In this document: in pieces, positions 60,228 through 64,000 of the stretch
Layout of the letters: every line of letters starts with the position of its first letter
How positions within the stretch are numbered: position 1 is the stretch's first letter
NCBI GenBank assembly: GCA_002238725.1
Contig: MPMX01000004.1
Coordinates: 81,927-145,926 of the forward strand
Source of the DNA: Rhodospirillaceae bacterium bin65
GTDB lineage: Bacteria; Pseudomonadota; Alphaproteobacteria; Bin65
Length of the DNA stretch: 64,000 nt
Direction of reading: 5' to 3'
The notes under the pieces: generated by a model
The model's input: only the letters and a program-made list of their open reading frames with translations
Databases searched by the model: none
What the model was told of the DNA's origin: nothing
Translations under genes and position numbers: made by a program

Positions 60228-61070
60228 CTACTGGCGGACGGACGGCGACTCGACCTTCAGGCCCTGGCCGCGCCACGCCAGATATAACTCGAGATTGGTG
60301 TATTCCGGCGAACCGCGCTTGTAGGGAATGGCCCGGATATTGTTGTTGCAACCCCGGAACCGGCGATGCAGCGAGCCCAGCTTCTGCCATTTCAGGCGGT
60401 AGGTCGGGAAGCCGTTGGAGTGGCCCTGGCTCAGGAAATCGGCGCGGATATACTGACCGAAATTCGCCTGATGGCAATGCACGCAGGCCAGGTCGAACTG
60501 GCCGCGGCGCTCATGGTAGAAGTCCTTGCCGGCCTCGAAGAACGGCCGCACCGGCCCGTCGATCGAAACGTTGACCGGCATGCCGCGCGATTGCAGGCCG
60601 ATATAGGCGGTCATGCCGAGCATCTTGCCGGATTCCCACTTCCACTTCTTGGCCTTCATGTAATTTTCGCGGCAGTAGTTCACCTGGTGCGTCACCGCCA
60701 TCATCTTCTTGTTCTTGGCGGAATAGACCGGATAGCGGGCCGAAACGCCCTTCATTCCTTTCTCGGCGGTCTCGTGACAGCTCGCGCAGGATTTGCCGGC
60801 CTTGCCGTCGACCTTCGACCACTCCTCGATTCCCTGCTCGACCCACAGGAAGGCCGGGTTCTCGAAATCGTCGTCCTGCAACGCCCGGGTCTTTGGGGTC
60901 CGGAACCAGTAGCCGGACACCAGATAGTCGAGCGGGCTGTCCTTCGGCGCCTTGACGTGGTTTTCCTTCCGCTCCCACGGCCCGACCGGTTTGTCCTCGG
61001 CCGAGACGCCGGATCCGGCGCCGACTGCCAACGCCACGAGGGCGGCTGCAGCGATCGATTTCCGCAACAT
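60228..61070 (-). CDS. soxA: sulfur-oxidation c-type cytochrome SoxA (diheme)
   Basis: A 280-residue periplasmic subunit of SoxAX, which couples thiosulfate to the SoxY cysteine. Signal peptide about 1-24, two heme sites CASCH (95-99) and CVHCH (196-200), and the catalytic cysteine in RFRGCNNN at 241. The two-heme form is the one of classic sulfur oxidisers. AGGAAA precedes the ATG. Confidence 0.96.
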   Translation of the reverse strand: MLRKSIAAAALVALAVGAGSGVSAEDKPVGPWERKENHVKAPKDSPLDYLVSGYWFRTPKTRALQDDDFENPAFLWVEQGIEEWSKVDGKAGKSCASCHETAEKGMKGVSARYPVYSAKNKKMMAVTHQVNYCRENYMKAKKWKWESGKMLGMTAYIGLQSRGMPVNVSIDGPVRPFFEAGKDFYHERRGQFDLACVHCHQANFGQYIRADFLSQGHSNGFPTYRLKWQKLGSLHRRFRGCNNNIRAIPYKRGSPEYTNLELYLAWRGQGLKVESPSVRQ

Positions 61071-61120
61071 ATACGTTTCCTGCCTGTAGTCGTTGTCGCT
61101 CGAAATTTTTCGGAGCGCCG

Positions 61121-61444
61121 TCAGGCGACCGTGAATTTCGCCGATTTGGTGAAGGTCTTGCCGCCGTCTTCCGTCCAGACGAAGTCGATCTTGCCGCTCT
61201 TCTCCGGGCTGATCGCGAACGAAATATACGGGTTGGCCGAGACCGCCGGATGCAGGGAGGCCTTGAACACGGTCTTGCCGTCGATCTTCGCCTCGAAGCC
61301 GTTGATGATCTTGCGCGGGATCAGCTTGCCGGTCTTCTTGTTGCGGCGCACACCGGTTTCCATCTTGTGGGCGATCAGTGTCTTGATGGTCACCGTGTCG
61401 CCCTTCTTGATCTTGCGCGGAACGCGTACGCGGGGTCGTGACAT
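61121..61444 (-). CDS. soxZ: thiosulfate oxidation carrier complex protein SoxZ
   Basis: A 107-residue periplasmic beta-sandwich protein without signal peptide, moved with SoxY as a complex. RVRVPRKIKKGDTVTIKTLIAHKMETG at the N-terminus and the SLHPAVSANPYISF block are typical. It holds SoxY, the carrier of sulfur intermediates. AGAGGAT is 9 bases before the ATG. Gene order X-Y-Z-A-B on the minus strand. Confidence 0.96.
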   Translation of the reverse strand: MSRPRVRVPRKIKKGDTVTIKTLIAHKMETGVRRNKKTGKLIPRKIINGFEAKIDGKTVFKASLHPAVSANPYISFAISPEKSGKIDFVWTEDGGKTFTKSAKFTVA

Positions 61445-61510
61445 GGTTCGGTATCCTCTATGTCCCGATTTCTGGCTTGCGGGTGTCTGTCCTGCGGGTG
61501 CAACCGGCGG

Positions 61511-61990
61511 TCAGCCGCCGCAGCCGCCGATCGTCACTTTCACCAGGCGCTGGCCCATATAGACCTTGCCGTCGGCCATCTCGGCCAGGGCGATGATGTT
61601 CTGGGTCTTGGCCATGCGCATCCGGAATGCGCCCCGGGCCGCACCGCTCTGACCCGAGAACCAGAAGTTGGCGACTTCCGGCCGCGGATTGCCCTCGGCG
61701 AAGATATGCACGGCCTTGACCATGTCGCCGCCGGACATTTTGCTTTCGACCTCGAATCCGATCGGCACGGTGTTGCCGTTCTCGGCGATCTCCGGGCCGT
61801 CGATCGATACCCTGCCCTCGATCGGCTTCCGGTCCCCGATCGCCTTCTTGATCGCCTCCGCGGTCAACGCCTTGTCGGCCAGCGCGATGCCCGGCGTGAA
61901 CTGGGCGGCGGCGAAGGCCGCACCGCCGGCGCCGGCGGCGATCAGGAAACTGCGGCGGTGGACGCCGCCGGATGGTTCTATCTGCGACAT
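61511..61990 (-). CDS. soxY: thiosulfate oxidation carrier protein SoxY
   Basis: A 159-residue carrier with twin-arginine signal HRRSFLIAAGAGG that exports the SoxYZ complex. The mature domain ends in VKVTIGGCGG, the flexible GGCGG tail carrying the substrate cysteine. ATG 61990 follows an AGGA-type ribosome site; the longer upstream frame is not coding. Confidence 0.96.
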   Translation of the reverse strand: MSQIEPSGGVHRRSFLIAAGAGGAAFAAAQFTPGIALADKALTAEAIKKAIGDRKPIEGRVSIDGPEIAENGNTVPIGFEVESKMSGGDMVKAVHIFAEGNPRPEVANFWFSGQSGAARGAFRMRMAKTQNIIALAEMADGKVYMGQRLVKVTIGGCGG

Positions 61991-62061
61991 GGTTCCTGTC
62001 CTGTTTCCCTTGTCCTGATTGCTGGGACGGCCGGCCTGCGACGGGCCGCCCGTGCAGATGG

Positions 62062-62550
62062 CTATTCCTTCTCTTCTTCCTTGAGAGTCAGGAGATAGGC
62101 GACGATATCCTCGACCTGCTGGGCGCTCAACATCGTCTTGCCGACGAAGGCCTTGCGCACCCGGTGGAATCCGTCGGCCTTGTAGAAGGCGGGCATCATC
62201 GTGTCTTCGTTCACCACCTTCGGGTTGACGATCAGCATCCGGATCTCGCCGGCGGTGTAGCGCGACGCGACGCCAACCAGCGACGGCCCGACCTCTCCCA
62301 TATAGGGCTGGTCGACCGGCATGACATGGCAGGCGATGCAATGGCCCAGTCGGCCGTGTATGGCCCATTTCTTGCCTTTTTCCGGATCGCCCGGCTTACC
62401 CGTCAACGATACGGGAATGCTGTCTTCGTCGACGATCTTGTACTTGATCAGCGGGGCTTTGCCTTGGCCGAAGGCCTGCTGCGCGGCGAATGGGGCTGCC
62501 GCAAACGCGACCGCGAAAAAAGTTGCCAAGACAAGTCGACCGAACTTCAA
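62062..62550 (-). CDS. soxX: sulfur-oxidation c-type cytochrome SoxX
   Basis: A 162-residue monoheme cytochrome, partner of SoxA. Signal peptide LVLATFFAVAFAAAPFA, heme motif CIACH at residues 71-75, candidate distal Met in DTMMPAFY. Start taken at TTG 62550, because AGGAGG lies 8 bases upstream and a signal peptide then begins right at the N-terminus; the frame upstream has no ribosome site. First gene of the sox operon. Confidence 0.92.
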   Translation of the reverse strand: MKFGRLVLATFFAVAFAAAPFAAQQAFGQGKAPLIKYKIVDEDSIPVSLTGKPGDPEKGKKWAIHGRLGHCIACHVMPVDQPYMGEVGPSLVGVASRYTAGEIRMLIVNPKVVNEDTMMPAFYKADGFHRVRKAFVGKTMLSAQQVEDIVAYLLTLKEEEKE

Positions 62551-62675
62551 ACCCGTGCCCTCCTGACCGGGGCTCGCCGCCGTTTCCGGCCGGCAAACCG
62601 ATTTCACCGAGGCGGTTCGGGATCGGCAAAAGTGCCGCAAATCCGGTGTTCCCCCCGCCAGAGTTGCGGTATCAT

Positions 62676-62691
62676 ATTCAAACTTTCTAAT
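62676..62691. promoter_or_regulatory. near-match ATTC-N8-GAAT, candidate ArsR-type sulfur repressor site
   Basis: ATTCAAACTTTCTAAT differs from the consensus in one position (TAAT for GAAT). It lies in the AT-rich gap between soxX and the divergent soxS-like gene, where it could control both. Confidence 0.5.
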
Positions 62692-62767
62692 TTAACAAGC
62701 GCGAATCGAGGCCGGCGATTTGCAGGGTTCGGGCCCTTGCGGACGCGGCGGAAATCAACGGGCGCCG

Positions 62768-63169
62768 ATGCCGAATTTCCTGTCTGTGCTTCTTGTTCTA
62801 GGGGTCGCCGCCGGACTGTCCGCAGCCGCTTCGCCGCCGGTGCGGGCAGCGGAGTTGCTGATGTTCGAATCGGCGGCCTGCGAATGGTGCGAGCGCTGGC
62901 ATGAGGAAATTGGCCCGGCCTACGGCAAGACGCCTTTCGGACGGGCCGCGCCCCTGCGCCGGATCGATATCGACCGCGCGATCCCGGCGGTCTACCGCTC
63001 GGTCCGCGGCATCGCCTACACGCCGACTTTCGTTCTCTGGCACCGGGGCCGCGAGCTCGGCCGTCTCGTCGGTTATCCGGGCGAGGATTTCTTCTGGCCG
63101 CTGCTGGAGCGGCTGCTCGAAAAGCTGCCGGCCGACAGTGCCGACCGGCCGCGCCGCGCGAAAGGATGA
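62768..63169 (+). CDS. SoxS-like periplasmic thioredoxin
   Basis: A 133-residue protein with a signal peptide (LSVLLVLGVAAGLSAAAS) and a thioredoxin-like active site CEWCERWHEEIG near residue 40, followed by the cis-Pro strand YTPTFVLWHRG. SoxS keeps SoxY in its active state by reducing mixed disulfides. Divergent from soxX. ATG 62768 gives a signal peptide at the expected place; the upstream frame does not. Overlaps the next start in ATGA. Confidence 0.85.
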   Translation: MPNFLSVLLVLGVAAGLSAAASPPVRAAELLMFESAACEWCERWHEEIGPAYGKTPFGRAAPLRRIDIDRAIPAVYRSVRGIAYTPTFVLWHRGRELGRLVGYPGEDFFWPLLERLLEKLPADSADRPRRAKG

Positions 63170-63711
63170 TCGCGATGCCTCTAAGGAAACGCGCCGCAAC
63201 GATGGCCGCCGCCCTCGCCGCCCTGTTGGCTGTCGCCGGCCCCGCCGCCCCGTCGCAAGCGGAAGAAAAGGCGCTGGTCGCCTTCAAGGTGATGACACCG
63301 AAGACCGCCCTCATCCTGGCGCGGGCAACGATCGAGGCGTGCCGCAAGGCCGGTTACCAGGTCGCCGTCGTGGTGACCGACCGGTTCGGCGGGGTGCAGG
63401 TCGCGCTGCGCGACCGGCTGGCCGGCGCTCATACGGTCGAAACCGCGCGGCGCAAGGCCTGGTCGGCGGTTTCCTTCCGCACCGATACCTGGGAGGTGTA
63501 CCGGCTGATCGAGGATGGCTCGCTCAATCCCGGCATCCGCCAGATCGACCAGGCATTGTTCGTCGGCGGCGGTGTGCGGGTCACGGCTGCCGGCTCGATC
63601 GTCGGCGGCGTCGGCGTGTCGGGCGCACCGGGCGGCAAGCTCGATCACGATTGCGCCGTCGAGGGCATCGAGGCAATACATGACATTGTTAGACTCAAGT
63701 TTTGCGAATAA
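63166..63711 (+). CDS. GlcG/HbpS-family heme-binding-like protein
   Basis: A 181-residue protein with a signal peptide and the DUF336 fold (LARATIEACRKAGYQVAVVVTDRFGGVQVALRD; SVSFRTDT-type block; GGVGVSGAPGGKLDHDCA near the end). Homologues occur near sox and glycolate genes and some bind heme, but the function here is not established. Translationally coupled to the soxS-like gene, so it probably serves the Sox system. Confidence 0.85.
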   Translation: MIAMPLRKRAATMAAALAALLAVAGPAAPSQAEEKALVAFKVMTPKTALILARATIEACRKAGYQVAVVVTDRFGGVQVALRDRLAGAHTVETARRKAWSAVSFRTDTWEVYRLIEDGSLNPGIRQIDQALFVGGGVRVTAAGSIVGGVGVSGAPGGKLDHDCAVEGIEAIHDIVRLKFCE

Positions 63712-63930
63712 TTGGGACAGACGGGAGCAGAACAGGAAATAGTGCACCTTATTGGACAGTATCTTTTTGTTTCTAAATGGTTTTTTGTTTTTTCGACGAT
63801 TCGCGGCAACACCAAGAAACAGGTCTGGCGGGAGCGTGGCGACCCGCCATTTGGACACCAAATGATTTCCATTTGAAGACACATTTGCTATCATGCTCGC
63901 AACGGAATTCCGGAGCGGGAGATTGCAGCC
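63712..63930. other. AT-rich region before the integrase
   Basis: 219 bases with clearly lower GC (T-rich stretch 63768-63795) and a short inverted repeat, TGGCGGG at 63826-63832 and CCCGCCA at 63843-63849. A possible promoter and attachment region for the integrase. Confidence 0.5.
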
Positions 63931-64000
63931 TTGGGCACCGTCAAGCTGAACAAGAGGACGATCGAAGGCCTGACCGTGGAACGCGGCAACAAGGTGTTCT
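63931..64000 (+). CDS. tyrosine integrase, N-terminus only (cut by window end)
   Basis: The 23 visible codons (MGTVKLNKRTIEGL then TVERGNKVF) match the DUF4102 arm-binding start of phage-type tyrosine integrases. TTG 63931 is used as start with a GGAG-type site about 10 bases upstream. The rest lies outside the window. It indicates an integrated element directly beyond the sulfur locus. Confidence 0.75.
   Translation, partial: MGTVKLNKRTIEGLTVERGNKVF

Overview
The window is high-GC DNA from a member of the Alphaproteobacteria, probably a marine or Rhodospirillales-like lineage. I infer this from gene style and content: ATGA-coupled operons, a DddP-like M24 protein, Sox plus sHdr sulfur oxidation, and dispersed GC-rich palindromes. 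Most genes lie on the minus strand.

Layout. 1-9536: mixed metabolism (partial SDR, cysS, malonyl-CoA decarboxylase, an alpha/beta hydrolase, a DddP-like M24 protein, a stand-alone receiver domain, an orphan CoxL-type molybdoenzyme). 9883-25851: a catabolic block on the minus strand holding an acyl-CoA ligase, a MarR regulator, a fused molybdenum hydroxylase with its FAD subunit, a 6-hydroxynicotinate reductase homologue, a UPF0280 protein, a Rieske oxygenase, a Liv-type ABC transporter (livG frameshifted), a DUF1185 protein and an enamidase-like amidohydrolase. Together they suggest uptake and reductive opening of an N-heteroaromatic acid such as nicotinate. 26293-30740: tRNA-Lys followed by a lower-GC, rearranged stretch with two small membrane proteins, a LysR/EamA pair and fragments of duplicated genes. 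30741-37943: a Rieske-fusion protein, an MDR oxidoreductase, a luciferase-like monooxygenase, a dimethylglycine-dehydrogenase-like flavoprotein and small unknown genes.

38640-63711 is a nearly continuous sulfur-oxidation locus. A DsrE3-like sulfurtransferase gene heads hdrC1-B1-A-hyp-C2-B2-hyp-lbpA, the cytoplasmic sHdr system with its lipoate-binding protein. A second operon holds a histone-deacetylase-family protein, a YeeE-type sulfur transporter, two LipS-type radical SAM enzymes, a LipT-like flavoprotein, an sLpl-type lipoate ligase and a class I amidotransferase homologue lacking its nucleophile; it should assemble lipoate on LbpA. Divergent from it is tusA. Then come two SoxW-like thioredoxins, a secreted alpha/beta hydrolase, a periplasmic helical protein, ccdA/soxV and soxB-A-Z-Y-X, with a divergent soxS-like thioredoxin and a GlcG-family protein. 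No soxCD is present, as expected when Sox only starts thiosulfate oxidation and sHdr finishes it in the cytoplasm. Perfect ATTC-N8-GAAT palindromes, the SqrR/BigR-type ArsR operator, lie in two divergent sulfur promoters and a one-mismatch copy in a third. A tyrosine integrase starts at the right edge, so the locus may border an integrated element.

Dispersed palindromic repeats fill nearly all long intergenic gaps. I see no rRNA, CRISPR array or complete insertion sequence.
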